Below are positions 32,874 through 45,740 of a DNA stretch of 64,000 bases, piece by piece (the stretch's first letter is position 1; every line of letters starts with the position of its first letter). The DNA comes from Symbiodinium microadriaticum (taxonomy: Eukaryota > Sar > Dinophyceae > Suessiales > Symbiodiniaceae). A program made the position numbers and the translations under genes. Where the stretch lies: the NCBI GenBank assembly GCA_001939145.1, contig LSRX01000007.1, forward strand, positions 2,148,966 through 2,212,965, read 5' to 3'. Under the pieces are notes generated by a model. The model did no database searches. It was not told the origin of the DNA and saw only the letters and a list, made by a program, of their open reading frames with translations.

Positions 32874-33170
32874 ATGGCCACTTCAATAAACGACGAAGTC
32901 GATGTTGATTCTGACCCCCCCGCTGTGCTTACGATAGACATCCGAGAGAAATCGCTCTTCCCGCGCGCAACTTTCTTAGCCGCTGTGCTGGCAGTTCTTG
33001 ATTGCCCTCTCACTTGGCTAGGATCACTGCCCACAGGCGCCGGTGGGGTTTCGACTTTAGGGCTTCATCCAGCAAATTTGCAAATCACCCGTGGCCACTG
33101 GTGCACGCAGCTATCCGCAGCCGAGATTCCAAGTAAAAGACATGGTGTTCCGCTTGCGCGTTATGCGTAG
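32874..33170 (+). CDS. Unit-conserved ORF 2 with one membrane segment (unit A copy)
   Basis: 98 codons; a hydrophobic stretch LFPRATFLAAVLAVLDCPLT could span a membrane. In B (44893-45138) the ATG has become ACG; in C (62183-62476) two bases are lost upstream, yet the membrane part stays open. This is the most consistently retained frame in the array. Function unknown. Confidence 0.3.
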   Translation: MATSINDEVDVDSDPPAVLTIDIREKSLFPRATFLAAVLAVLDCPLTWLGSLPTGAGGVSTLGLHPANLQITRGHWCTQLSAAEIPSKRHGVPLARYA

Positions 33171-33613
33171 TTTTCTGTGTTGCCTTGCATCGGTTGAGAG
33201 CTTGACAAAACCACCAACCATTAGGAATCATTAGGCTCTTACAGTGGGGATTACTACGTGCGGCTTTTTCGGGGCCCGAATTTTGAGAAGCTCTCTCTGC
33301 TTGCGAGGGGGGCAACGCCAAGGGAGAAGAGTGGGAGAACATGTCAGTCTAAGCGCGAAGCTCCACGGCTCCATGCGCGGTGTATTTTTCAAAGGCACAA
33401 TCCCAAGAACACAGAAGCTGCCTGGACGTTTCCAGACCTTTCCTAGATCACTGCACGTGGCACAGTCAAGCGCGCCCAAGTCGGAACCTGATTGTCTTGC
33501 CTGAAAAACATCGCATGCCTTCAACCCACTGGGGTAGGCGCAAGAGTGAAGGTAAGCCGAACACTGCTCTTGAGCAGACACCAGCATCGGAGACAAAGTT
33601 TTGCCGGTGATCG

Positions 33614-33874
33614 TTGGAAGTCATGGAAGCCACAACTTTGAACGACAGCCCTTGCATCAACTCAATTTTCTGGCCTGCGCAGCCCTGGCACATCAGGGTG
33701 GATGCACTCCTAGCATCTGCAGCAGCTAGCGCTTCTGGCATGCTTTGGTTTGTTGTTGCATGCACGAATAATAAGGTGCTGATGTCGACGGATGCTGGGA
33801 AACGCGCGACCAAGGTGAAGCAGGCCTCGGGATTGCTTCTGCAACCCTCCTACCAAGCAAGGCTTACGCTTTAG
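33614..33874 (+). CDS. Unit-conserved ORF 3 (strand uncertain)
   Basis: Plus frame with SIFWPAQPWHIRVDALLASA and VLMSTDAGKRATKVKQASG, kept in B (45348-45842) and frameshifted in C (4-bp loss near 63008). The minus frame over the same DNA (33466-33813) is equally protein-like, so the strand is undecided. Confidence 0.2.
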   Translation: MEVMEATTLNDSPCINSIFWPAQPWHIRVDALLASAAASASGMLWFVVACTNNKVLMSTDAGKRATKVKQASGLLLQPSYQARLTL

Positions 33875-35756
33875 GAAATGCTCCCCAAGTTGCGCCTGGA
33901 GACATGTCTGGCAAACGAACCTTTGCTCCGCAGCTCTGGCCGGACCATGCAGAGAGCTAGGCAGCTCTTTGTCTTGGGATCTCTGGACCGTGGTAGGAGT
34001 CCTTTGTGGGGGTCTTAATGCAAGACTGCTCGCCGCCAAGCTTCGCAAGTCTAGGGGAAGCGGCGCACGGCCTCACGATTTCATCGTCAAGCCGTCCCTG
34101 CCCTGCTTGCGACCCCCAATCGGGCAGCACCGCTTATAGCAGATGTTCATCCTTTACTCGTCAGCCCTTGCACGGTGTCGTGATCATCTGAAGCGGGATG
34201 AAGAAGCCCTTATTTACGTTTTGCGACGCTTTCCTCTAGACCATGCGGAAGTAGCTGAAGCTCACAGCTTGCACGGCCCTCCCCGATGATGGCATCTTCG
34301 CTGGCCAGGCCAGGCCAACAGAGAGGAAATGTCGCGCCCGAGAGGCTCGGCTTGATTGCAGGCCCGGCCAGGGGGTGCTGCTCAGGGTGGGACCCAGCAA
34401 CTCCTGCTGTTTACAGTAGAAGCCAGAAAGTTGGAACATCAATATCCTCATGCGCGTTAGGTAAAGTATAAGGAATCCCAGCGCTAACGCTCCTGAACGT
34501 ATGTTCCAACTTTCTGGGAATCGCTGTATGGCAATGCCCTTTTTTGGCCTCCGGATTTAAGATGAACGTGTCTTTGCATGCTTGCAGCACCGTTCCGGAG
34601 GCTTGCTCACACTGGCGAGGTTGAGGAGTTCAAGCCACTCTTGCTGCGGCAACATGCGCCTGAGGACCCAGAGGCAGCGTCTGACGTCGACCTGAAAAGA
34701 ACTCCGCAGAATCGCGAAACGCTGTCGTCGGCCCGTGTTTGCATCTGATTTGCAGCGACTCAACCAGGACAGAAACAAGAGGCACACCCGAAGCCCACAG
34801 CTTCAAGCCAGAAGCCTTCGGACTCGCGCCAACCATGTCTCTGGAACGATTTCACCCCGATCCCTCCGACTTGCTACATTTGCTGCTAAATCAAAGCGCC
34901 AAAGGACGACGAGCGTGCTGGGCTCCAGGTCGGCGCTTCGCTGCTCAGGGCGATGAATGGGCTGGAGTACCAAAGAAATCTTGGACTGCCCGCGACTCGT
35001 AGGGCTGTTCAGACATTGACGCCGAGACTGACGAGCCGCCGTGATGCTTCATGTCACTAGCCACTGCTAGACTTTCAGTTTAAGCCGCGAGTGCCTTCTG
35101 ATCAAGGCTTTTCTACAAGTGGCTACCGGCCATACAACACAACAGCACTGAAGAGCACATCAAGCTCGATGGGACATCTGGCTCCGGATAAGTCATGCAG
35201 CGTCTTGAAAAGTCTGCGGGTGTGACTGCCACTGATCAGAATTTGACCGCCCCGTCATGCCAGGACGGAAGACCGAAAACGACGACCAGCACAGCTCCCG
35301 CTTCCAACTGAGCTGCGACAGCTCAAGGAGCTGAAGGCAAGAGGCTTCTTGAAATTCCGGCAGACATCAAACAATGCCCAAAACGACGTGGATAAAGCAT
35401 CTACAAGCATTGGCAGGCTTTCACAGATTGCACGGTGGTGGACCTCGTGTCGCCCTTGATTGTGCTGTCAGGGCGCACAGCTAACGTGTGGCTTGTGTCG
35501 GGTGCGTCCGCAACACCCAATGCTCGTACAGGCATGTGCGATGCTTGGCCGGCCATCCATGCCATGCTCCCTTTGTTTTGCAGAATGCTACCGGACGGGA
35601 GGTGGCGGAGGTGACGCACCCAACTTGCGAGTCCCGCAAGCACTGCAGGCAGAAGGCTGGCACGCCTGCCCGAGCCACTGCAGATGCGGTCTCACGCAGA
35701 GAGCTCTTCATTAACGCTGCGCAAGTGATGGGCATCGCCCCGCCCCTTGGATTCTA

Positions 35757-36038
35757 TTGCAGGACCGCGAGCTCCAACAGCACCAGCACCAGCAGCTGCT
35801 CGGGCATGAAGGCGGCAACGGGCCGAGCCAAGGCACTTCTCGAGCAGACCGTGGCCAAGGCACTCAGGCTCAACATCGACTGCTGGACTTGGTCAGAGGT
35901 ACCTGGTCTGCCTGGCAGATTCGCAGCATGCTCAGGCTGCTGCGGCTGCTGTACGAAGGGCACGACTTCATGGCGACCTCACCATCTGCAGCTACAGCTG
36001 CCCTGCGCACGAATCCAAAAATCCAATCCAATTCCTAG
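35757..36038 (+). CDS. Unit-conserved ORF 4 (unit A copy)
   Basis: 93 codons: a Gln/His-rich start, then DLVRGTWSAWQIRSMLRLL and LYEGHDFMATSPSAATAALR. Present twice more in B (47871-48308 region and 49460-49870) because of a 1.34-kb tandem duplication. Possible exon; no family. Confidence 0.22.
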   Translation: MQDRELQQHQHQQLLGHEGGNGPSQGTSRADRGQGTQAQHRLLDLVRGTWSAWQIRSMLRLLRLLYEGHDFMATSPSAATAALRTNPKIQSNS

Positions 36039-36865
36039 GGCCCAGCTTCAAAGCTGTTGGGTCGGGTGGAGACGCAAGGAGGGCAGTGGCGTGCAGCTTC
36101 GCCCGCAGCTTCCTCATCTTGGGGTCTCTATGAGCTAAGCAACCCTACGGAGATGTTGTCCTGATGCACAGACACAAGCCCACGAGCTAAAATCGTCGTA
36201 GACAGCTGCCATCGTCGTCAGCGCCGTGCCTCCGAAAGCTCACTTTCTCGCGGCCTGGATCCCAGGCGAAAGCCGATGGCTTCTCATGCCCGAAACACAC
36301 CCTGCCCGTTTCCCGGACACGATTACACGAGAGAGTGAAGAAGGCCCGTGGTACTGGGGGTGCGGACATGCCTCACCACGAGAGAAGCTCCCGAACTCAG
36401 ATTGACAGGAAGCTCAGAAAAAGCCTTACAAAACATGGGTCGAGTGTACTCAGTTGCCATGTCCGATGATCGTGTTTGAAGTCTTCGGCTCTTACACGGC
36501 TCTGACAACTTGCTGCGGCGGCTTTAGCCCACCCAGGTGGTCTTGGGAGATGCAAGCGGTGCATTGAGAACTGTCTCGAGGCGTTGTCCACCAGATTGCG
36601 CAAGAACGATCTGCCTCCAAAGGCTGGAAAAGGTAGGGTCAAACAACTGTAGCAAGGCGACAAATGAGCAAAGCCCACTACAAACCAGGCAGCTCGTGCG
36701 CCTGCGCTTCAGAATCAACCGACAACGAGGGTAAACTGCTGCAATTGAACCAGCAGCACAGGTGTAGCTTCAATAAGTCACTTGTGGTGCAAGACTGTGA
36801 GCCGTTGCCAACCCTAGCTGAACCCAAACCCACGAACCCACTCACTCTCCTGAAATACGTGGACC

Positions 36866-37123
36866 GTGGATCGCCTCTTCCATGTCAGGACCTCATTGGA
36901 CGGTGAGCGGCATGTCATCCCCGGCCCTCGGGACCGCGTCGCTGTCCCAACAATTCAGATTCCCCTGGACTGTGACTTCAAAGTGCCAAACATTCGAAGA
37001 TTCATTCCCGGACCTGTATTTACCAGGCAGGTCCTTGGCAGTTCATCGCACACCTCCACACGCCGTCACGTGCTCACTTCGGCCGCGGGCTATGGGCACA
37101 TCAGTCTCTCCTGCCACAGGTAA
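36866..37123 (+). CDS. Unit-conserved ORF 5 (unit A copy)
   Basis: 85 codons with RVAVPTIQIPLDCDFKVPNI and RRFIPGPVFTRQVLG. Present at 50564-50809 and 51638-51895. Substitutions leave the frame open in all three. No family recognised. Confidence 0.25.
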   Translation: MDRLFHVRTSLDGERHVIPGPRDRVAVPTIQIPLDCDFKVPNIRRFIPGPVFTRQVLGSSSHTSTRRHVLTSAAGYGHISLSCHR

Positions 37124-37431
37124 CCGGCTAGGCGGGCAAGATGGTTCTATGCTCAATGTCTGAAAACACCGTTGTTTGCCCAGCTGCATTTGCGAGAAGA
37201 AGGTAAGCCTCTTGAGGACAAGCGAATGAGCACCGCAGTGTGCCGTACCCAGTGTTTGACAGTGAGCCACGCACTGCCTATACATCGCTTGACTGAGTCT
37301 TACTAACTTGATCGACAAGACTTTGTGCACGCAGCAAGAAACCATGGATTGAAATCAGAAGCAACAAAGAAAGTGGGAAGCCGGACGGGCTCGGGGCCGG
37401 GTGTAGAGACCGTCGAACCCACATCGTTCCG

Positions 37432-37665
37432 TTGGAACTTTGCTGGACCTGCTCACCTGCCAAATCCCTGGCGCACGTCATGCTTGCACTGCTCAACCGT
37501 GCAAGCCGCTCAGCAGCGGCATTGGCAACCGAGCGAGAGCGCCTGTGTGAGCCCTATGCGCCTGCTGTCAGCAAAACTAAAGCGCACAAATGCTTGGAGA
37601 AAGCAAATGCCGGCAAAAGAAGCACTGGTTTTCAAGCGGAGCATTCCCGGATGGTTTCGCTCTAA
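37432..37665 (+). CDS. Unit-conserved ORF 6 (unit A copy)
   Basis: Helical, charged frame (LALLNRASRSAAALATERER, then KAHKCLEKANAGKRSTGFQA). Parts recur at about 52298-52423 and 52795-52919. Function unknown. Confidence 0.22.
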   Translation: MELCWTCSPAKSLAHVMLALLNRASRSAAALATERERLCEPYAPAVSKTKAHKCLEKANAGKRSTGFQAEHSRMVSL

Positions 37666-38276
37666 TCAGCAGGCTGCTGTGATAAGTCGGAGTCCGTAAC
37701 GGACCTGAGAAAGCACTCGGGTCTGATGCCCAACATCGGCTCGGTGAAGTCGTCAGAAGCACACCCGCAATCTGCTGTTGCACTCCACGGCAAGCAGCTG
37801 CTGGACAGCTTGCGCCATGAATGCCCGCTGCGCAGCACTGGCACCGCCGGCACCGCTGCCTGCCACAAGGGCTTTCTGGAGGGACGTGGCCTGCAGCCGC
37901 ACGCACACCCGCAGCTGTTCGGCAAAATTCACGGACAGGCAGGTCCAAAGGAACGCTGGTGCAAGTGCTGTCCTTTCAAAGAAGCATTTTCTCCAATCTG
38001 TCTTGGTTTGGACAGAGGTCCAAGCTAGAACCCCAGGCCGTAACCTTGTCACAGAGGCAGAGCTATGGTCGAAGGCAACAGCCCGAAACAACAACACCAA
38101 CTCACCAACAAGAGCCCGGTTGCCTCTCAGATGCCTTCCAACAGGCAGTCATCACTCGGGCAGTCTCCTCATGATCGCTGCAGGAAAGATTCTGTTGGCT
38201 CCCGCATAGCAGTGTCCGAAGACTCCACAAAAGCAGGCATTACTTTGGCCCATGTGTTACCCTAGGCCCCTAGGCT

Positions 38277-39256
38277 ATGCCAAGTTCCGAGTCGCAGACC
38301 GCAGACCAGTATGTCAACCAGAAAGATGACATGCACGGCGATGCAAATGGAGACCTGCTCCGACAGACTGTCCGTCTGTTCAAACTCGGGCTCGCACACA
38401 TCCAGAAGAAACAGCATTTGCGTCTGAATACGCGTTGGTGCAGGATCTACGCGCTGGGATCAAGTGAAGTCTCTGCCTTGGGCATGTGGACTACTCTGGT
38501 TTATTTTGAGTTGAATGCCGTGCACTTGCACGTGCCTGTCTCTGTGGTATTACTCGTTAGACGCGACGTCCTACGTCCTGCGAAGATGTAAGTACTAGAT
38601 CAAGTACTATTAAACTATAGCCACTGCTCTTCACATCTCTTAGATACCAATCAGATCTCTCGCGTGCAGGGGCGCATGCTGCTCTGGGGCTGCAGAGCTG
38701 CAGAGCACTGCTGGAGCCACTCCCATGAGGAGATGCCAGGATTTCCTGATGCTAAACAACTTTCGAACCGGGGCAGAGGTTGCTTGGATTATCTGGAAGA
38801 CTATGAGGCAAACTCTGTTGGAGTCTCTGCAGCCGGCGCATCTGCCCTTCAGTTTCTGCTCGAGCTTTGCTCAGAAGCACGGAAGAGAAGCCGTGGTCAG
38901 CTGCATGAAGTTTGCAAGACACGTCCGTCCCCATTCCCAGTCTCTCGTCGAGGTCCCAGATGATCTTCGCTCAGGCGAATGCAGGCGATCTGTCACAGAC
39001 GGAGCTTCGGCGGCTAATGACTATAGGCATTCAGCAGACTCGACACTGCGCCAAGTCAATCGACTCGCCGCTGAGCCGCGCTGCTGAGGCTTCTGCGTCA
39101 GTCTGGGCTGCTTTCGAATCTAGGCATCCACGTCGCAACTTCTGGTGGCGCCAGCACGAAAAGGAACTAACAGCACGTCGCACCACGGTCTTGACGCAAC
39201 GCTGTGTGCTGACAGCCGACGTTCCAATACACCAGGTTTGGCCCAGAGTGGACTGA
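38277..39256 (+). CDS. Unit A-specific coding-like segment
   Basis: Three plus frames follow one another: 38277-38591 (DANGDLLRQTVRLFKLGLAH), 38725-39087 (QDFLMLNNFRTGAEVAWIIW) and 38912-39256 (MIFAQANAGDLSQTELRRLM). The last resembles a degenerate EF-hand loop (G-D-L-S-x-x-E) lacking most calcium ligands. Frames shift from block to block, so introns or decay are involved. Unit B has lost this whole stretch. Confidence 0.25.
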
Positions 39257-42200
39257 GCACAAGGCAGCCACATTCGCAGGGTGCGACAAGGTGCAATGTG
39301 CGGACGACGAGGCAGCGATGGCCCGGTGTGAACGAGATCCGCGGCCAAGCAAATAAGTTTACTCCCGAGTAAAGTCGCCCCACAGTCCAAGACATGTGCA
39401 TGCAGCAGAAGAGCAAGCAAATGCATACAGGGAAGCCTCAGTATTTCCGTGGGATCGCAGAATCCCCCTACTGTCCTAAGCTTACACCTTCCTTCCACGG
39501 ATCCCTCTCAGTCAGGAAATCTGCCTCAGCTTTTGACAGCAAGTTCCGGGCTGGTGAAAGTGTCGGCTCGTAGGAACTCAACACGCGCACCGCTTTCTCA
39601 CATGCTGCCGGTTGGACGGGGGCCCTATAGGGCAAAGCATGGATGATGCTTTGACAACCCGAAACCTTTCGCGAATTTTGCCTGCGCAACCGGTGATGCC
39701 GAAGAAATCAGACTTGCATCCCTTCTGATGCGAGACATTGCTGAGAGGCGCAGTGCACACGCGATTTTCACCCGCGGCACTTGGCAGATGTCTTCTCAAG
39801 CCACACCAGCAAATTCCTAAATGCAGGTTGGCATGCTACGTCAAGCGAGCCTGAGGCTCTCATAAAGGAAACCGACTCCCAGCGGGACGCTGCCGGCTTT
39901 TCTGCAAACCCTCGAACAGGTGGACATGAGCCGCATGCCTATCCCCAACCATAGCAACGTGAACCCTCTGATGAAATCAAAGCTGCATTGCCAATTCCAG
40001 GTCATCTACAGCACCGGGGTTGCTTCTTGGTTGGCTGCACAACCAGGCTTCTGAACCCCATCAGTGCCAAGCAACTTGCTCCTTTTGCTCCCGGCGCAGC
40101 AATACGGAAGTCTTCGCAAACATGCTTCAGAGAACCATGGATCAATCCATTGTGGGGAGGCGGTCTTGCATCCAGCTATCCCACACGGAACTGGCCAGGA
40201 CCTTGAAGTCGCACATGTCCGCAGCGAGGCCAGCACGCGGTCGACGAAAAGGTCGCAAGAAGAGTTGGGCTGGGCGTGAACGGGCATCGTGTTGGGGCTT
40301 CTATGCCTGTTTTCATGCGCACCTCCAGAGCCACGTGAAGCCCGCATCACACCAAGGCTTCTCTGGGCAGGAGGCGTCAGTGAATTTTGCCCGTCCCATG
40401 GGATCGTGCAAGCTTCGAACTGGCACCCGGCGAACCGTCAAGATCTCAGAGAGAGAACTCGCTCTTGCTGTGCACCCGCCGAGTCTGTGGAAAGTCAAAG
40501 GCTAGGTTTCACAGATCTCAAACCGACGATGGTGTTGATTTCCACCTCTCGAGTCGCTGGTAGAGGAGGGGCGTGTGCGCTGGAAGTACCATCAAGGGGC
40601 TCAAAAAGAAGGCTTCGACGGGACAGGTCTGCGCACGGATTTGTGGAATCACCGTACCAACGTCGCTAGACCTGTTGGAATGCAAAGCGATACACTCAAC
40701 CAGCAAAAGTATCAGACATGCGCCGACCTAGCAAAAGCCTACCACAGAGTCAGCTGCTCTGGCCGCACTGCGAGCAACTTGAGCTCAGCAGCCTTCATGA
40801 TGCAAGCTCTCCCGATGCTCGAGATGTCACCTGTTGGTAGAAACGTCCGAAAATGGGCTGCCACAGTGACCCTCCCGGCCAAAATCCACTACAGTTGCCG
40901 ACTCTTTTGCTTGCGCAACCACTGCAAGCTGCGCTCTTAAATTTTACTTGCGTCTGCATGTACACGAGCCTACGCTGTGCAGGGCACTCTTGGAGATCTG
41001 GAGTGGCGTAAGAATATCCGCAAAAGGGCTTGGCTGAGACGACTGGCTGTTCGCTGACAGGTTGTCCGGGTAGACATCAACTGGCAAAATAGCCCAGCAG
41101 CCTAGCATTCATTTGAGTCCGCAAGGACAGGCAGGCTTGGAATGGAAGTTTCCAGAAATGGGAGACCCTGAGGAGGACTCCTACATGGTGGGATACCTTA
41201 CAGCCACCAGCTCTGCGCCCTGCTGCGGAGGGCTGCGTGGGGATACTTGCGGCCGGTGCCAGCGGGGATGCGAGGGCTGCATCTGAGAAGTTGGGACGCT
41301 CAGGCTGAAGCCAAACACTGCCGTTGAAGGTGCTTCCAGCTGGACGTCCCAAGCTTTCCGCTTGGCTTGGACCATCCCTGACCAACACGCTGCATCTTCA
41401 GGAAGCAGTGACTCCGGCATGCTGCAGCGGACATGGGACGGTTCCCTCAACCAAACCTTCTTCTGTACACCAATTCTCCACCCCACTTGATCGTGCAGCT
41501 GAGACCTAGTTCTCGAGAAAGAGGTGCGCACCTTATGACATAGCCCGCTGCAGTAGTGGCAGCTGCACAGGCATCTCTACGAACGGAGCCCGAAGCTTCT
41601 TCGCCCTGGAAAGCAAGTCCCGGGGCCCCTATGAGATCCCACGCGCCGCGGCCCGGAACCGACAGACTGACACTAATTTAAGCGGACCGCTAGGACCTGG
41701 CACGTCGGACTGCAGAAGCCAGCATAGCCCCTCCAAAAGCTGCGGTATTCCATGGTCTAGGCCTAGGCAGCTGGAATTCGCCTCTTCATGGGGCCATGCG
41801 TACAACGGCCCGAAAATGAACCCCTAAGTCCGGACCCCTGGCTTATGGAAACCCCAAATACTGGCATCGGTGTATTGCTGCCTCGCCAGATGCAGGCTAC
41901 CTGTTGGAGATCTGGCATGGTTTAAGGACGTCCGCGCGCGGCTTTCTTCGATGAACTTAGTTGTCAGCTCAATGCCACCTCTGACCCACGCCCTGCAAAC
42001 AACTCGGACCGGCAAAATTTCTTCCACGTGGCTCAAGGCCGGCCTAAGGGGGTCGGGAATGAAAACAGGGTTCTCGGATGTAGCAGAGTGTCCGACCTTT
42101 GAGTGGATGCGTACAGCGCGAATCACAAATCAAGTAATGTGTCCGACCGCAAAGTATGAGGCTGACTGCTACCGACTCTTTTACTTGCGCAACCAATACA

Positions 42201-42612
42201 AATTGAGTGCCGTCTGCATGCTGTACGCGAGCCTCCGGCTAGGCATCAACTGGCAAAAGGTCGACATCTTAGGGGGTCAGACTTGTTTTTAGAATTCTGC
42301 GGGGGGGAGGTCTGTCAAAACGCTATAGCGTGGGCAAAGGAAGACCGCACCAATCGATAGCGGAGCAGCTTCGCATTCATCTGCGCATTCTGCACCCACA
42401 AGCAAAAGCAAGCTTGAAATATTGGCATCGCTCAGCAATCACTCAATCACTGCCGTGCCAGATGGTGGCAATATGTTGGAGACCTGGAGTGGTGCGAGGA
42501 TGTGTGAGGAAGCCTGCGCGTGGGCTTGTTCGATGAACTTCTTTTCAGCTCAAGAACCCCCCATGGCCCGCACCCAACGAACGACTCGGATTGGCAAAAG
42601 AATTCCTGAAAC

Positions 42613-43031
42613 ATGATTCTGCAGGGGCACCCAACCTCACCACATTATTCAAGGACGTCCTCCTGCGATCTTGGCAAGGTGCTGCCGAACATGGACGGCG
42701 GCTTGAGGCTTGAAGCCGGAGACTCACAAGCGGCCAAGCTTTTGCTGGAGCAGCTGCTCCGTCTGTGGACATGCCAGGAAAGCCCACGCGGGCCTTTTCA
42801 TCCAGCGCCGACAGCTTCGGGGATCGCTCGCCATCACGGCTCCTCCCCAAGCACTGCTACCGGAAAACCATCAATGCTTGCCTTCTAGCCTGTCTAGCCC
42901 AATGCTGCAGTAGAGAGACTACGCAGCACGTGCAAATCAATACCCAGCCAAACATGTTGAAACGCGTTGTAGCGGTGTCCATTAGGCTGTTGGGGGGGCT
43001 TGCTGGTCCGACTCGGCGGCCTTGCCTATGA
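42613..43031 (+). CDS. Unit-tail ORFs
   Basis: Two overlapping plus frames (DSQAAKLLLEQLLRLWTCQE; and SFGDRSPSRLLPKHCYRKTI) shared with the tail of unit B (54318-54765), where the first frame has a small indel. No family recognised. Confidence 0.2.
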
Positions 43032-44892
43032 GAGTACCCTCGACAAGCATGCTCAAATGTTTCAGGAATCATGAAGTGGAGGCAGCAGTGAAGGGCAGCT
43101 GAAGCACACAAAGCCCCGAACCACTCGAAACCGCTGCCCCCTTTTTTGGCTACTGGACTCAAGTCTAGCCAGACCACGAACCCGGAACCCCAGAATCATG
43201 CATGTGTCCTCGAAGCCACACCCCAGCCAGACTGCCCGACGAAGCCTGAAACCCTGCTAGCGCCATTTTCCCATGTCAAGCGTTCCTCGTCGGCCATGCC
43301 AAAGACCTTAGCGCAGGATTTCCCGCAAAACAAGAACGACCCCACAACAAGCATATCCTTGGCATTGTGAGGACCCCGGCACCTCCTTGAAAGGGAGCTG
43401 GTCTAAGTGCTTCTGCAGGCGGCCTCGGGTTGCCGAAGACCTCCACCACGGGCCGGCCTGGATCTTGGCGTTGGGGCATCTTGGGCTTGGGCAGGGTCTT
43501 GTAAGTCGTTCATGGTCAAAAGCCCCCGCCGGCCCAAACAGTCTTGGCGATGAGCGGACTTCCTATAGCAGCCTATTAAGCGGACAAGCATCCCAAACAC
43601 CGAAGGTCTGAAAATCCGGAGATGAAGAGAACCCCCGGCCTGCCAACGATGTCCCTCGTTCGAGGTGGCCATCGCGACCGGCAGGCGCCGAAAGGCAAAA
43701 AGCTCTTTCACCGGATTCTTACTATACAAGCCTATTCAAACTGGGCACTCGCAGGCAGAAGTGCTGGAGAAGTTGAGTTGACAATTCTGTTGCCTCTCTC
43801 TCGAAAACCCTTCGCCGCTTAGACCCTCAACCCGGAAAGCCCTAACTCGCCAGACAGGCACCTCGCTCACGCTCTTAAGCAATGCACTTCATGTGCGCAG
43901 CTGCCGTCCGCAAGGCTATTGCACCTAGGGTCCCGAAGGGCGCTAGGTATCGAGGCGATGGACTGGACTCTCGCAATGACACGACCGGAACATCACACCA
44001 CCGGAACCCGACGACCGGGACGCTGACCGGGACGCTGACCGAAACACGACCGATATACTGACCGTGATGCGACGGGGATTTTCGCTCTTTCGCAAGCAGA
44101 TACTAGCTTCGCGCCAGGTCCCAAAAATTCCACGATGCGCCTTGCCTGATAGGTGCAGGCACAAGTGCAACGAGGCTCAGCCGAGCGCTCGGTTTAGGCA
44201 GCTTGGGGAAAGTCCGGTTGGAAACTCCGGCGACGAGTGAGAACTTTCCGAAAGTGGTGGTACACATCGGGATGGGTCCGCTACCAGACCTTCCCTGTGA
44301 GCCTCCATCAACGCACGGAGCGTCACTGCCATGGAAGGCATGGGATCGGCAACAAGTTAGCTGCATCTACTCTTCCTGAGTCGGTCCTCTGCGATAGCAG
44401 GGGTCACAACAGATTTAGGGCAAGCACTGCTCAACAGCAACAGATAGCAATGACAGAGGCTCCGGCGGTCAAAATCAATGCTGAAGATCGCCAAGGCGCA
44501 GCCGCGGTTTTGGCATACTCAGCCGCGCTAGTTTGGCTAGGAGTGCATCAGGCCCCTTCGGTGCGGCCTGACGTGCGCACCGAGGCCTTTCAATTGCTGG
44601 CAGCCCAGCCGAAACTGTGGAAGGAGTTCCCTTTTTGGAAGTCCACGCGGCTCCCCCAGCTTGACAGAAACTGAGCATTGCGCACCGTTCCATCCTGGGA
44701 ACCGTCTCTGGTGCATGGCTTTCGGGCCTGGGGCGAGATGCTGGGGCTCCCTGACAGGAGCATGTTGCCTGGCGGCCAGGATTCGTGAAATCAAGGCTCC
44801 TCCTCGTTTAAAGCTTTCAGGCGGGCAGGCACTCTGATGCAACGGCCACTTCAATAAACGACGAAGTCGATGTTGATTCTGACACCCCCGCT

Positions 44893-45138
44893 GTGCTTAC
44901 GATAGACATCCGAGAGAAATCGCTCTTCCCGCTCGCAACTTTCTTAGCCGCGGTGCTGGCAGTTCTTCTTTGCCCTCTCACTTGGCTAGGATCACTGCCC
45001 ACAGGCGCCGGTGGGGTATCGACTTTAGGGCTTCATCCAGCAAATTTGCAAATCACCCGTGGCCACTGGTGCACGCAGCTATCCGCAGCCGAGATTCCAA
45101 GTAAAAGACATGGTGTTCCGCTTGCGCGTTATGCGTAG
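44893..45138 (+). CDS. Unit-conserved ORF 2 (unit B copy)
   Basis: Same membrane-spanning frame, from an internal start codon (CTG) because the unit A ATG reads ACG here. Two substitutions make the helix more hydrophobic (LFPLATFLAAVLAVLLCPLT). Confidence 0.25.
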   Translation: MLTIDIREKSLFPLATFLAAVLAVLLCPLTWLGSLPTGAGGVSTLGLHPANLQITRGHWCTQLSAAEIPSKRHGVPLARYA

Positions 45139-45740
45139 TTTTCTGTGTTGCCTTGCATCGGTTGAGAGCTTGACAAAACCACCAACCATTAGGAATCAGT
45201 AGGCTCGCACAGTGCGGATTACTACGTGCGGTTTTTTCAGGGCCCGAATTTTGAGAAGCTCTCTCTGCTTGCGAGGGGGGCAACGCCAAGGGAGAAGAGT
45301 GGGAGAACATGTCAGTCTAAGCGCGAAGCTCCACGGCTCCATGCGCGGTGTATTTTTCAAAGGCACAATCCCAAGAACACAGAAGCTGCCTGGACGTTTC
45401 CAGACCTTTCCTAGATCACTGCACGTGGCACAGTCAAGCGCGCCCAAGTCGGAACCTGATTGTCTTGCCTGAAAAACATCGCATGCCTTCAACCCACTGG
45501 GGTAGGCGCAAGAGTGAAGGTAAGCCGAACACTGCTCTTGAGCAGACACCAACATCGGAGACAAAGTTTTGCCGGTGGTCGTTGGAAGTCATGGAAGCCA
45601 CAACTTTGAACGACAGCCTTTGCACCAACTCAATTTTCTGGCCTGCGCAGCCCTGGCACATCAGGCTGGATGCACTCCTAGCATCTGCAGCAGCTAGTGC
45701 TTCTGGCATGCTTTGGTTTGTTGTTGCATGCACGCATAAT

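Larger units (their letters stand above)
31128..43380. repeat. Tandem array unit A (12.25 kb)
   Basis: Begins ACCTCCTTGAAAGGGAG; the same start recurs at 43381 and 55044. The last ~100 bp of A (43276-43380) equals the last ~100 bp before 55044, so the copies are head to tail. Shared blocks in order include 31417, 32011, 32425, 32878, 33124, 33780, 35193, 35398, 36206, 36541, 37006, 37741, 39640, 42330 and 42660. Unit A alone has 38290-39550 and most of 40000-40915 and 41080-42240. Confidence 0.9.

Noticed and set aside
43142..43165. Possible spliced-leader gene (TTTTTTGGCTACTGGACTCAAG)
   Set aside because: It resembles the dinoflagellate leader end only loosely and lacks CCGTAGCCATTTTGGCTCAAG; it is a duplicated unit-tail sequence.
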